Positions 40,961-50,170 of a DNA stretch of 56,298 nucleotides are shown piece by piece (the stretch's first letter is position 1; each line of letters starts with the position of its first letter). Made by a program: the position numbers and the translations under genes. The notes beneath the pieces are model-generated. The model did not search any database. It saw only the letters and a program-made list of their open reading frames with translations, and was not told the origin of the DNA. Location of the stretch: positions 1-56,298 of the forward strand of contig NZ_JASDCF010000021.1 of assembly GCF_030408035.1 (NCBI RefSeq), written 5' to 3'. The DNA comes from Psychrobacter sp. APC 3426 (GTDB taxonomy: Bacteria; Pseudomonadota; Gammaproteobacteria; Pseudomonadales; Moraxellaceae).

Positions 40961-41480
40961 CTAAAGATACGGCATTGGATCTATAACGCCTGGCGGTAAT
41001 GAAAATAAATATGTAACTTGACCTGTATCACATTCGCTACGAGGAGTCGTCACAAACCCTGTTTGGCTATTGAACTGTCCTTGTTTGTTTTCAAACTCGC
41101 GCTTTTGAGCGGACGTTAAAATATAACCTGGTGATTCAATAGTGTCGCCGATGTGATAATCACTGGCAAAATAGTTTAAGACCTTTTCCTCGTCATACCA
41201 CATAGCATGACCATAGGGTAATAGAGGCGTTGTGCGCTGATAACCGTTATTAAAATACAAACAGCCATTCTCGTATCCTAAAACAACCATAATAATCGGA
41301 TCTCTAAAAGTGGGTTTTATCTTGTCTAAATCACTGTAGGCAAAAGGATAAGTGTAGAACCAGCCACCATCATATTTAGTTGCATCTTGTTGATCTGAGG
41401 TCAGTTCTTTTTTGACAGTCTGACTTAGGTCAGGCTGTGGCACTGATAGACTTTGACAAGCAGTCAGTAGAATTGCTAAG
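40961..41480 (-). pseudogene. Lipoprotein gene, 5' end removed by IS insertion
   Basis: The mature part is intact: LAILLTACQSLSVPQP (lipobox LTAC), then about 160 residues ending PMPYL. The frame continues upstream only into IS sequence, so the native start and signal n-region are lost. Translation from within the IS (an in-frame ATG gives MSSLSPLELLFRGDN) would produce a 194-residue chimera of doubtful export. Shares short motifs with the frameshifted lipoprotein at 39744-40219. Confidence 0.75.
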
Positions 41481-41548
41481 GATCCCCCTATGGCAGGATA
41501 GTTGTCACCCCTAAATAATAATTCCAAAGGGGACAATGAGGACACAAC

Positions 41549-42046
41549 ATGCCACGATATAGCGAAGAACGTAAACAGGCTATACTCAGCAAACTGCTAC
41601 CCCCGCTGAGCCTAAGTGTTGCCGAGGTTTCAAGAAGTGAAGGCATCGGATTACAGACCCTGTATAATTGGCGTGCCCAAGCTAGAGAACAAGGTCACCC
41701 CATGCCAACGAACCATAAAACCCCTGATGACTGGTCAAGCGAAACCAAGCTTGCCACCATTATAGAGACGGCCACCCTAAGCGAGAGTGAACTTAGCGAA
41801 TACTGCCGCAGCAAAGGCCTATATGTTGAGCAAATCAAAGCGTGGCGTACTGACGCCTTACAAGGCTTTAGCAGCAGCAAACAACAAAGCCTGAAAGACA
41901 AGCGTCAGCAGCAGAGCGATCGCAAACAGATCAAACAACTCACCCGAGAGCTTGCTCGAAAAGAAAAGGCTTTAGCTGAAACTGCCGCCTTACTGGTATT
42001 GCGAAAAAAGTTGGAAGCGTTTTGGGAGGAGTTTGATGACGACTGA
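41549..42046 (+). CDS. IS transposase OrfA
   Basis: 165 residues with an N-terminal helix-turn-helix (LSVAEVSRSEGIGLQTLYNWRAQ), a second HTH-like part (ESELSEYCRSKGLYVEQIKAWR), and a C-terminal coiled coil (KQIKQLTRELARKEKALAE). It binds the IS ends. An A-AAA-AAG slippery heptamer lies at 42004-42010, but stop codons follow at once in the -1 frame (42034). Confidence 0.88.
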   Translation: MPRYSEERKQAILSKLLPPLSLSVAEVSRSEGIGLQTLYNWRAQAREQGHPMPTNHKTPDDWSSETKLATIIETATLSESELSEYCRSKGLYVEQIKAWRTDALQGFSSSKQQSLKDKRQQQSDRKQIKQLTRELARKEKALAETAALLVLRKKLEAFWEEFDDD

Positions 42047-42048
42047 CC

Positions 42049-43104
42049 TTGCTCCCTAAGCGCAAGCAATACATAGACTGGATACAAGAGGCCAATCACT
42101 CAGGAGCCAGACTTAACCTTGCCTGTATTGAAGTTGGCATTAGCATCCGCACCTATCGGCGCTGGTACCGCGCAGGTCACGTGAATGGTGATAAACGGTG
42201 TGACGCCGTGCGCCAAGCTCCTAAGAATAAACTGAGCGCCTCTGAACAAGCCGCCATCCTAGCCGTGTGCAATCAGCCCCGCTTTGCCAGTCTGCCGCCC
42301 ACCCAAATTGTACCGACCCTGCTTGATGAGGGGATATATCATGGCTCAGAGTCTACCTTTTATCGGGTGCTGAGGCAGCATGAGCAATTGGCTCACCGCG
42401 GTCGTGCACTTGCCCCTAAAGCCTCAAGCGCCCCAAAGACCTTTACTGCCACTGGCCCTTGCCAAGTGTTCTGCTGGGATATCACCTATCTGCCAAGTCC
42501 GGTACGGGGTCAGTTCTATTATTTGTACATGATAGAGGATGTCTATAGCCGTAAAATTGTTGGCTGGGAGGTTTATGACCACGAGTCAGGTGTACTGGCA
42601 GCTCAGCTGCTTGAGCGTACTTTAATCAGTGAGAATGCATTGCACACTGGGGTGGTGCTACACTCAGACAATGGGGCACCGATGAAAGCTCAAACCATGC
42701 GCATGAAAGCGTATGAGCTTGGGGTACTCACCTCTTACAGCAGACCGCGTGTCAGTAATGACAACCCGTTTGCAGAGTCTTTATTTAAAACCTGCAAGTA
42801 TCGCCCTAATTGGCCTATCGATGGCTTTAAGAGCTTAGATGCGGCAAGACGATGGATGCTGAGCTTCACGCGCTGGTACAACAATGAGCATAAGCACAGT
42901 CAGCTGAACTTTGTGACACCGCATCAGCGCCATACGGGTGAGGATAAGGAAGTACTGGCGAAGCGTCTGCTCACGATGCAGCGCGCTAAAGATGAAAACC
43001 CGATACGCTGGGGAACTCAGGAGGTGAGGAACTGCGAGCCTGTAGGGCCAACAACGCTAAATCCTGTAAAAGAGCAACAACAGCAAAGATTACAAGCCGC
43101 TTAA
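42049..43104 (+). CDS. IS transposase OrfB (DDE integrase core)
   Basis: About 351 residues in the -1 frame relative to OrfA. HTH_21 region (ILAVCNQPRFASLPPTQIVP), then an rve catalytic core: WDITYLPSP (first D), HSDNGAPM (second D) and NPFAESLFKT (E). There is no ATG in frame at the start; TTG 42049 is the first likely codon. An ATG at 42036 with GGAGG before it reads MTTDLAP and stops at TAA. One base less in the CCC there would connect it to OrfB (MTTDLAPKRKQ), so this copy may carry a frameshift. Confidence 0.85.
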   Translation: MLPKRKQYIDWIQEANHSGARLNLACIEVGISIRTYRRWYRAGHVNGDKRCDAVRQAPKNKLSASEQAAILAVCNQPRFASLPPTQIVPTLLDEGIYHGSESTFYRVLRQHEQLAHRGRALAPKASSAPKTFTATGPCQVFCWDITYLPSPVRGQFYYLYMIEDVYSRKIVGWEVYDHESGVLAAQLLERTLISENALHTGVVLHSDNGAPMKAQTMRMKAYELGVLTSYSRPRVSNDNPFAESLFKTCKYRPNWPIDGFKSLDAARRWMLSFTRWYNNEHKHSQLNFVTPHQRHTGEDKEVLAKRLLTMQRAKDENPIRWGTQEVRNCEPVGPTTLNPVKEQQQQRLQAA

Positions 43105-43135
43105 TTTAGCTTGATGGTGACAACTACCTTGAAAA

Positions 43136-43619
43136 ACTCCGCTTGGTTCTGTCCACACTAGGCTATCATAGCGTTGATAAGATCAACGTATCAGGTATCG
43201 TACTATCCGTACTGGCATTACTATCCATCACGTTTGGTACTATCGCTCAAGCTAAGGTGAAAGCGCCGCCGATTTTAACCCTATTGATTCAGACTATTTT
43301 TTCATTCTTGATATTTTCCGCTGTGACTGTTTATCAAGGATTGTTTTTTGAGGTTAATACTTATTCTCTGCTGTCATTGGTATGGATGGGCGCAGTAGTT
43401 TCCGTAGGGGCTTATTTGTTATTGATGCTTATGCTCAAATATAGCTCGGCAGATAAAGTAAGCACGTTATTCTTTTTATTGCCTTTACTGACGATGATTT
43501 TGGAGAGTTTGGTTTTTGATACTACTTTGAGTTCGTTAACGATCTTTGGTGTCATTTTGGTCTGTACAAGTCTGTTCATTTATCAGACTCAAAAGCCCAC
43601 TGAAAATAGCAAATTATAG
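43136..43619 (+). pseudogene. EamA-family transporter, C-terminal half only
   Basis: About 158 residues with five predicted helices match the second EamA repeat of a ten-helix drug/metabolite transporter (GIVLSVLALLSITFGTIAQ ... LLLMLMLKYSSADKVSTLFFLLPLLTMILES). The first repeat and the start are missing; the frame begins right at the IS end. It looks like a gene cut by the IS and an associated deletion. Confidence 0.8.
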
Positions 43620-43763
43620 TTTAATCTGATCAGGTATTGCAGCTTGACTCAAGCAAATCAGCCTTTGATAAAGTCGCAGCGGTTCAGTGTTGCTTTAGAT
43701 AGTGGGTTTAAAAAAGTAAAAGATATCTCCATATCAAAAGCAAAGCCATCATGCCTTAAACGT

Positions 43764-43815
43764 AATTTAGTACTTCCCGGCACTAAATTTGACTAGCAAG
43801 GTGTTTACCTAGCTA
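43764..43815. repeat. Two adjacent inverted repeats downstream of the trio operon
   Basis: AATTTAGT (43764) pairs with ACTAAATT (43782-43789), and TAGCAAGGT (43794) pairs with ACCTAGCTA (to 43815) around GTTT, one mismatch. They lie 21 nt past the end of the 208-residue gene. They could be a terminator without T run or recombinase-binding sites at the element end. The rest of the gap 43620-43835 shows nothing. Confidence 0.5.
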
Positions 43816-43835
43816 AATTAATCAGATTAACACTT

Positions 43836-44462
43836 TTAATCGTTTTTGACTTTATTATGATTGTTAACAGTGAATCGAGTCTTGCCGATAAGCATTGAAA
43901 AGTCTTTTTGACTGAAATAATTTATTGGCGACTCATCTTCATTGCCAAATATTTCGTTCCAAACGGCACTACTATACTTGCTTTTAGCCTGTGATAACTC
44001 TCTAATTTCTGAATACATGACACCTGGTTTTGAAAGTGAAAGAATAGAAATCGCCCTAATATAATCCATATATATAAAGTCTATTACGTCTTGGTCAAAC
44101 TTATCTTGAATTCTTTTTTTTACTCTCTTTACCTGTTCATCAGCTTTATTCTTTGTATCATGGCCTTGAGATGTTGTATAACTTAGAATCACAGTATTTT
44201 CATTAGAAATGTCATTTAGATCAAATATAGGAGAAAAACAACCCCCGATGATTTCGTATGAACCGTCTTTAAATATGACAGAAATATTATGAATAGGTAT
44301 CTCAACTCTGTTGCCAAAATAGTTAGATACGTTTTTCAGGTAAGTACTCTTATCACTACTAATATAGGCTTCCATCAGTACTTGATAAAGCCTTCTGGCT
44401 AAAGGATGGAGTTTTACGGTTGAGTTGCTATTCAAACTAATCGTTTTGGCAGATAGTTTCAT
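43836..44462 (-). CDS. gmtX: Small third protein of the recombinase trio (GmtX-like)
   Basis: 208 residues without a domain I recognise. Charged, helical C-terminal half with a basic stretch (KNKADEQVKRVKKRIQDKF); the final part (FSMLIGKTRFTVNNHNKV) could contact DNA. ATG overlaps the stop of the 1022-residue gene as ATGA, so translation is coupled. Two large tyrosine recombinases followed by a small protein is the layout of Gamma-Mobile-Trio elements (GmtX/Y/Z); Tn554-type transposons use a similar A-B-C logic. The symbol rests on layout and size. Confidence 0.6.
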   Translation of the reverse strand: MKLSAKTISLNSNSTVKLHPLARRLYQVLMEAYISSDKSTYLKNVSNYFGNRVEIPIHNISVIFKDGSYEIIGGCFSPIFDLNDISNENTVILSYTTSQGHDTKNKADEQVKRVKKRIQDKFDQDVIDFIYMDYIRAISILSLSKPGVMYSEIRELSQAKSKYSSAVWNEIFGNEDESPINYFSQKDFSMLIGKTRFTVNNHNKVKND

Positions 44463-47400
44463 AATATTAATCCTTGAGTTAGTTTTACCCTCTCGCCTAT
44501 CATAATAAATACATAGTGACTAAATATTTGTATTGTTCTCACATTCCACTGCTTTATAGGTATAACAGAGTTTGCTCTATTTTTAATTCTTGTAACTTCA
44601 GTTTGACTAGCGAGTGATAGCTCTACTCGGATCTGCCTTTGATTTTGACAAAAACTCTCTTCTTGCTCATTATCCATATTTCTTTTCTGTGAAATAGGTA
44701 TATCTTTTAAAGCGTAGTTCCAAGCATTCTGATCTTTTTCGGCAGCTTGTGCATAGTTGTAGTAGCTCAGTCGAATATCTTTTTTATAGACTAGTTTACG
44801 AATAACTTGGAGGTAGTTATAGAGGTCTACTGCGCAGTTGAATATAATAAAATTTTTATTATATTGAGAATGAGTAAGTGTATGATATATAAATTGATAG
44901 ATAGGTTTTTTGTCATCCCTCTCTAAGTAAAGGCTACGAAATTTTTCCGTCATTCGCATCATGATTTTTCTATCATCATCATACCTGTCTTTAATAGGTA
45001 ATAAGCCTCCTTTATTATTGATATCAAATAATCTAGGGTTACCTTTCCTAGTTTGAAACTCTGAAGCGTCTCTTAGTCGCTTTGCATTATGACGCCATGT
45101 TTCAAAAGTTTCTTGACTGACATTATAGATATGCATGAGGTTCTCATAATCACCTTTCTGAGTATAAGCTTCAAGAACTTGATGTACTTCATCGAAAGAA
45201 TATTTCTTAACTTTTACAATTTTTTCAACAAACTTATCATTAAGTATTTTACTGTGCATAGGTTTCGGAAAATAAGGCAGTTTAAGCTTATCCATGAGAT
45301 ATTCATTTATTTTCAAATGTATATTTTCAGTTTTAAATTTTTGTCTTCTCGGTATTTTTAGTATCTGATTGTGCTTAATAGCTAGCTTAAAATTGGTCTG
45401 CCATAATAATAATCCCACCTGAATGTCCGTAAAATGTACATATGATGAAAATGTTGTACTAGGACTGGCGTGCCCTGCTATTCCTGCCAAAGCATATGTT
45501 TTCTTGTATGCAAGATTCGTTTCGAAATGATTGATGATGCTAGCAGCTTGAGCTGATTCATAGGGTAGCAAGCCTTTTAAAAACGTTGCACTTGGATGGC
45601 CATTAAATTGATAATCTTTATCATATAAAAATGACATCAACTGAAAATTAGTTAGACAACTATGGCGTAGATGGTGTGTAGTAAGATAGCTTAAGCCAGT
45701 AACCTCTTTTATAAGATGAGTAAGCATTTTTGATATTGTTTGAGCGTTGTAAGACATGCCATCTTGGCTGGCTATAAGCGTTTGACCTTTATCGCCTGAA
45801 CGTTTGATATATACACGTCTTATGAGTTGCATATCAGACTCTAGCAATAATTGAGAAAGTGATATACGACGCAGTGCAGAGAGGCTTTTATTGTTTCCAA
45901 ATTTATTATTTCTAATCTCTAGATAATTCTGAGTTTCGGCTACATCACGCAATCTTATTTTAACTATTTCACCAATTCTCAGCCCGCACCGATGTCCTAA
46001 TATTAACGCTAAGCTCAAAGCCTGTTTTTCATCTACATTTGTAGTAAGGCTATCAATCTTATCAAGTATAGCTTGGAACATTTGCTCTGATATATAACCA
46101 ACTTTATGATGAGGTCTATCACTCGTAGCAAAAGGAGGTATAGATTCGATATTATGATGCGCAACCATATACTGATGAATTTTATCAATTAATTCAGCAG
46201 CTGCGTTCGCGGCCTTTGGAGTTTTACTAAGTTCGATCATCTCAGTATATAGTGCTACAAAATCATCTTCTTGATAGTCCTTTAGACTCGCATTTTCTGT
46301 CAGGGCTAACCATCGATTGGTAATTCTATTGCTATAAGTCTGAATACTAGAGACCATATGACTGGTTGTCATTGATAGCAGCCAACCAACGATTGCCCTT
46401 TCGTTTAAAGGCGCATAACTATTTTTAAGTTCGCTATCGAGTTTTTTTAATTTTTTAACAAATAGTTTTTTAGAAATTTTATTATTATTATCACTTTTAA
46501 AAATCTTCGCTATCTCAACTACTAATTGAGAATTTGTTACTGTAGAAATATTATTAGAAGTACTAGGTACTTGGTTGCTCAGCTGTTCTTGATTAGTTGT
46601 ATCATGCCGAATCTCATATATGAGCGATTGCCAATTGGAAGTTGGTAAACTAAATGTATCTTCTTTGCCCGTAACGATATACCACATATACTCGGGCAAA
46701 TTAAGTGAAAGGTAGTTTTCTAAAATGTACACTGCTGCAATCAAGAATCGTCTTAAGCCAAAATTAACGCTACTTTCCAGTGTCTGTCGCATGCTTTGAT
46801 ATAAATTATGAATGTTAATATTTTTTAGCTTATCTGCGACTGGTACTGCTTTTTCTTTGATATAGGACTGAAGAATATGTGCTGATAGAGGAGATATAAA
46901 AACTTGCGTTTGGTGTACAGCTTCTGTCCCTACATAAGTGTTTGTATGATAGGAGCTATCGTCAACAATCACAGCAATGATTGGTAGACCATAGACTTGT
47001 TCAATCATTAAGCAGTCATCAGATAGCTGCTTCAATATTGCTTGTAGCACAGACACTTTTAGTACTGCACTATGAAAAATAAGACTTAAAAATACATCGT
47101 TTAAAGTCAGATCAATATTAGTTTGAGCTTCTAATCGTTTACTCCAGTCTAAATAGAAATCTAGTACGTCCTTACCATCAGAAAACCATTCCTGTGTGCG
47201 AAAGGAAACTGGACGAGATGATTGAATAATGAGTTTTGGAAAACCTATAGTAATGTTTTTATCTTCCATACGATCTTGACAGTACTTTACGGCATGACTG
47301 TAAGCAGTAGAATACTTTCTTACATCTTGAAAATGCTTGTTAGTAGATAAATTTTTATCAAATTTAGCCCACATTAAATTGAAAGATTTTTGGTGGTCTT

Positions 47401-47527
47401 CTGATTCTAAAATTTTAATAAAATCAATATATTTATCTATTAGTTTACGAGCTAACAAAAAACGTTTTTCTTCTCGTTGATCTCGATTTTCTTTTCTCTT
47501 TTCAGCACCTGATTTATTATTACTCAT
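44459..47527 (-). CDS. gmtY: Very large tyrosine recombinase (GmtY-like)
   Basis: 1022 residues, about three times a normal integrase. The catalytic domain sits in the middle, about 480-710: first Arg in GHRCGLRIGE (near 515), HxxR as HHLRHS (near 619), then AGIAGHASPSTTFSSYVH with His and nucleophile Tyr (near 697). About 470 N-terminal and 310 C-terminal residues have no domain I can name. All key residues are present, so it may be active. 2 nt after the 848-residue gene and overlapping the 208-residue gene. Which of the two big proteins is GmtY and which GmtZ is uncertain. Confidence 0.72.
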   Translation of the reverse strand: MSNNKSGAEKRKENRDQREEKRFLLARKLIDKYIDFIKILESEDHQKSFNLMWAKFDKNLSTNKHFQDVRKYSTAYSHAVKYCQDRMEDKNITIGFPKLIIQSSRPVSFRTQEWFSDGKDVLDFYLDWSKRLEAQTNIDLTLNDVFLSLIFHSAVLKVSVLQAILKQLSDDCLMIEQVYGLPIIAVIVDDSSYHTNTYVGTEAVHQTQVFISPLSAHILQSYIKEKAVPVADKLKNINIHNLYQSMRQTLESSVNFGLRRFLIAAVYILENYLSLNLPEYMWYIVTGKEDTFSLPTSNWQSLIYEIRHDTTNQEQLSNQVPSTSNNISTVTNSQLVVEIAKIFKSDNNNKISKKLFVKKLKKLDSELKNSYAPLNERAIVGWLLSMTTSHMVSSIQTYSNRITNRWLALTENASLKDYQEDDFVALYTEMIELSKTPKAANAAAELIDKIHQYMVAHHNIESIPPFATSDRPHHKVGYISEQMFQAILDKIDSLTTNVDEKQALSLALILGHRCGLRIGEIVKIRLRDVAETQNYLEIRNNKFGNNKSLSALRRISLSQLLLESDMQLIRRVYIKRSGDKGQTLIASQDGMSYNAQTISKMLTHLIKEVTGLSYLTTHHLRHSCLTNFQLMSFLYDKDYQFNGHPSATFLKGLLPYESAQAASIINHFETNLAYKKTYALAGIAGHASPSTTFSSYVHFTDIQVGLLLWQTNFKLAIKHNQILKIPRRQKFKTENIHLKINEYLMDKLKLPYFPKPMHSKILNDKFVEKIVKVKKYSFDEVHQVLEAYTQKGDYENLMHIYNVSQETFETWRHNAKRLRDASEFQTRKGNPRLFDINNKGGLLPIKDRYDDDRKIMMRMTEKFRSLYLERDDKKPIYQFIYHTLTHSQYNKNFIIFNCAVDLYNYLQVIRKLVYKKDIRLSYYNYAQAAEKDQNAWNYALKDIPISQKRNMDNEQEESFCQNQRQIRVELSLASQTEVTRIKNRANSVIPIKQWNVRTIQIFSHYVFIMIGERVKLTQGLIL

Positions 47528-47529
47528 AT

Positions 47530-50076
47530 CTAGTGCTCCAACTTAATTAATTCAAAACCAATATCTTTAGTTAGTTTATCTATAGTTTGAGCAAACGCTC
47601 TAAGCTCATGTCGTTTTAGTCCACTAAATCTATCGTAAAAGCTGTATCCAAGCTCATCAGAGTGTCCCATCCAAGCACTCACTACATCATATCCGATACT
47701 ATCTTCGTTCAGAGACGGATCACAAGAGTATTTACCAATATGCTCGTTTTGTAGCGAGCGTATATAGTGACGAGGCCAGTTGAGTGGCAAAGAGATATAA
47801 GCTGATATACGTTTTTTAAGAAAAGCATTATCCAGTTTTAGTCTAATAACTGTGCTAGTTGCTTCATCTAGCTTCAAGTAGCATATCAGTCCAATATTGC
47901 CATCTAGAATATTCTTATAAATTAGTCCAATATCGTTCCCTAATTTATTAAAAAGACTAGCGTTGCCTTTGATAAATTTTATGTACTCGTCAATTTGTTG
48001 ACATAATATAGTTGGTAGATATATAAATCTGCCTATAGTATCTTGCTGAACTTCTTTATCACTTATAAAATACAAACCTGTTCTAGTATCTATATCTGAC
48101 AATCTGCCGAATGGCTCATTCACTGGGCGGTAACCGCTAGCAATGGATAGCCAAATGTATAGATAATCGGTGAAAAAATTATGCAACTCTACAAAAACAC
48201 CTACTTTCAAAAAACTAGTTTTGCCAATTTTTTCTAGAATATTTTTCTTTAACTCTTCGATGATTGGAGTTAATAATTTTTCTCGAATAGCTAGCAAAGA
48301 GCCCATTTTCTGATCATTAAAATGTGGCACAGTATCTTCATTAGTTATTTTGAAAAAAACGTCAATTCTTTCCTTGATATTTTTATCGTCAATCAGACCT
48401 AATAAGTGATTAGTAAATTTAAATTGGCATCGATATAGATCATACTGAGAGACATTGTAATAAGGCAGCGCTGATAAATGATGTACAGGAGACTCAGTAA
48501 TTACTTCTATCAAGGCTTTATCAACACCGTTCTGAGATAAGTAGCTAGTAAAGTAGTTTCTTATTTTATTAAAACTTAATCTTACTTTATACTTTTTATT
48601 GAACGCCTTGATGTCAGTGGTAGCTTGAGCATGAATCGAAATCATTAAATCATCATCCAATACGTAAGTCATCTCACGGTGTAGCTCTATAAGAACAATT
48701 GGCATGTAGAGGAAAAGAATACTTTCATTATTAGCACATAATTTTTTATCCCAACTTTCATCCTTATAACTACGTTTCGGTGCGAATTGAAGTTTATATC
48801 GATAGCCATTAAACCCATCTTCTAAATTATCTGATTGAAATATATTCTCATTACCGGTTAATAAGATCATTAGTAAATAGAGGGCAGATTGATGGCTTAG
48901 GTCAAACTTAAACTTCTCATCTATACAACGTCCTCTATCTAGCTCGCCTAAATCTAGTTCCTTGAGCTTACAACCAAGGTACTTTACCAATGTAGATATA
49001 TCATCTTCATGGGCTATATTGACACTAGTAACTAAATTCATAGCACTTTTTCGACGACTGTTTGATTGACCTTCAGCCCTTACCAAATCAAGATAATAGT
49101 TACTGGGAGTATTGACTGTTATTTGTTCAAAAAATTCTTTCTCGTTATCTTGACGTTCTTCATCTTCAAAAGCTTCTGTACTATTTACATCCTTAGTAAG
49201 ATTAACTAAGTCGCTGATTGTATTGCCTGTCGTGTCATCATAATGTAATGAGCCATTAGCAACCTGATAGGTGGTACTAGTTACGCGAGTAATACCAGAG
49301 TCGTTTTTGAAATAGTTTTCTATCGGCAGGACATACTCATAAAGATATTTAGCTATACGCCCATTAAGCTCATTTTTAGCATTGCTAGAAGAGAATAAAG
49401 TGCTCTTATTTAGTAACTTGTTACCATATTTTTTTATTTCTGACTCAAAGGTATCAGGAGTGCTATTTAACCATCTGGTGTAATGATCATTGTCTTGAGA
49501 CTCGATAAGGTGGCTTTGGAGATCATTAAGACTCTCAAACTCTGTTATGTCTGGCAAAAATGGGACTAGGAATTCACGAATATTACTCGTTAAAAACCGA
49601 CATTCATCAAGTGTGGTTTCAATCCTACTATCATAATCAGTCAACTCAACCATTTTAAGGCAGAGAAAAAAGTAAAAAGAACGAATGCTATTTATTTTTG
49701 GTGAGTCTGAACGACTGGCTAAAAAATTAATGAGGTAGAGATCTTTGAGATACTTATGACGTGTTTTTATGGTTTTTAGGAAGTTTTTCTGATCAATACC
49801 GCTTTCGTATATCTGTAGTTTCTCTAATTCGGTTAAAATAGAAACTGTATCTTTTGTTTTTACCCATTCAGATAAAGCATGGTACTCACTTTCTAGCGCT
49901 GATCTGAATTGCTCAGGCAAAGTATCTTGTAGAAATTTTAATTCAACAAGTAAGCACGAAATTTCATCTATATTTGACCACTTAATAATATTTGTTTGTA
50001 ACCATTCACCAATTTTGCAAGCTCTGTTAGTTACTTTGTTGTCTGTATCCATTGCTACACAACCCTTATAAGCCAT
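47530..50076 (-). CDS. gmtZ: Large tyrosine recombinase-like protein (GmtZ-like)
   Basis: 848 residues, first gene of the trio operon. The C-terminal 220 residues carry a divergent tyrosine recombinase signature: Arg in ASGYRPVNEP (near 648), HxxR as RHYIRS (near 769), AWMGHSDELGYSFYDRFSG with His and candidate Tyr (near 812). The first 600 residues are of unknown fold. Start ATG 50076, or ATG 50052, which has AAGGG 10 nt upstream. The preceding integrase gene ends in a terminator, so this operon probably has its own promoter in 50077-50121. Confidence 0.7.
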   Translation of the reverse strand: MAYKGCVAMDTDNKVTNRACKIGEWLQTNIIKWSNIDEISCLLVELKFLQDTLPEQFRSALESEYHALSEWVKTKDTVSILTELEKLQIYESGIDQKNFLKTIKTRHKYLKDLYLINFLASRSDSPKINSIRSFYFFLCLKMVELTDYDSRIETTLDECRFLTSNIREFLVPFLPDITEFESLNDLQSHLIESQDNDHYTRWLNSTPDTFESEIKKYGNKLLNKSTLFSSSNAKNELNGRIAKYLYEYVLPIENYFKNDSGITRVTSTTYQVANGSLHYDDTTGNTISDLVNLTKDVNSTEAFEDEERQDNEKEFFEQITVNTPSNYYLDLVRAEGQSNSRRKSAMNLVTSVNIAHEDDISTLVKYLGCKLKELDLGELDRGRCIDEKFKFDLSHQSALYLLMILLTGNENIFQSDNLEDGFNGYRYKLQFAPKRSYKDESWDKKLCANNESILFLYMPIVLIELHREMTYVLDDDLMISIHAQATTDIKAFNKKYKVRLSFNKIRNYFTSYLSQNGVDKALIEVITESPVHHLSALPYYNVSQYDLYRCQFKFTNHLLGLIDDKNIKERIDVFFKITNEDTVPHFNDQKMGSLLAIREKLLTPIIEELKKNILEKIGKTSFLKVGVFVELHNFFTDYLYIWLSIASGYRPVNEPFGRLSDIDTRTGLYFISDKEVQQDTIGRFIYLPTILCQQIDEYIKFIKGNASLFNKLGNDIGLIYKNILDGNIGLICYLKLDEATSTVIRLKLDNAFLKKRISAYISLPLNWPRHYIRSLQNEHIGKYSCDPSLNEDSIGYDVVSAWMGHSDELGYSFYDRFSGLKRHELRAFAQTIDKLTKDIGFELIKLEH

Positions 50077-50121
50077 TTAAATAACTGTAGCTTCGTTCAT
50101 TTAAACCATCCAGCGTTAATA

Positions 50122-50154
50122 CAAAAAAAAGACACCTATTTAGATGCCTTTTTA
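50122..50154 (-). terminator. Terminator of the integrase gene
   Basis: On the minus strand, AAAAAGGCATCT / AGGTGTCTTTTT (AAAT loop, two G-U pairs) is followed by TTTTTTTT. It separates the integrase transcript from the trio operon, showing that they are two modules. Confidence 0.85.
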
Positions 50155-50170
50155 TTAAATATAGGGTTTT

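Larger units (their letters stand above)
41477..43130 (+). mobile_element. IS3-family-type insertion sequence
   Basis: Two consecutive ORFs with a DDE integrase core lie between ends containing ATAGTTGTCACC (left, 41494 region) and GGTGACAACTACC (right, about 43112-43124), which are inverted repeats of each other over at least 11 bp. A related copy lies at 1-130. No target duplication is visible, and the left and right flanks belong to different broken genes, so the insertion was probably accompanied by a deletion. Outer limits are approximate. Confidence 0.82.

Noticed and set aside
45089..45361. Plus-strand 90-codon frame inside the 1022-residue recombinase gene
   Set aside because: Antisense shadow in A+T-rich coding sequence; Phe-rich, no ribosome site.
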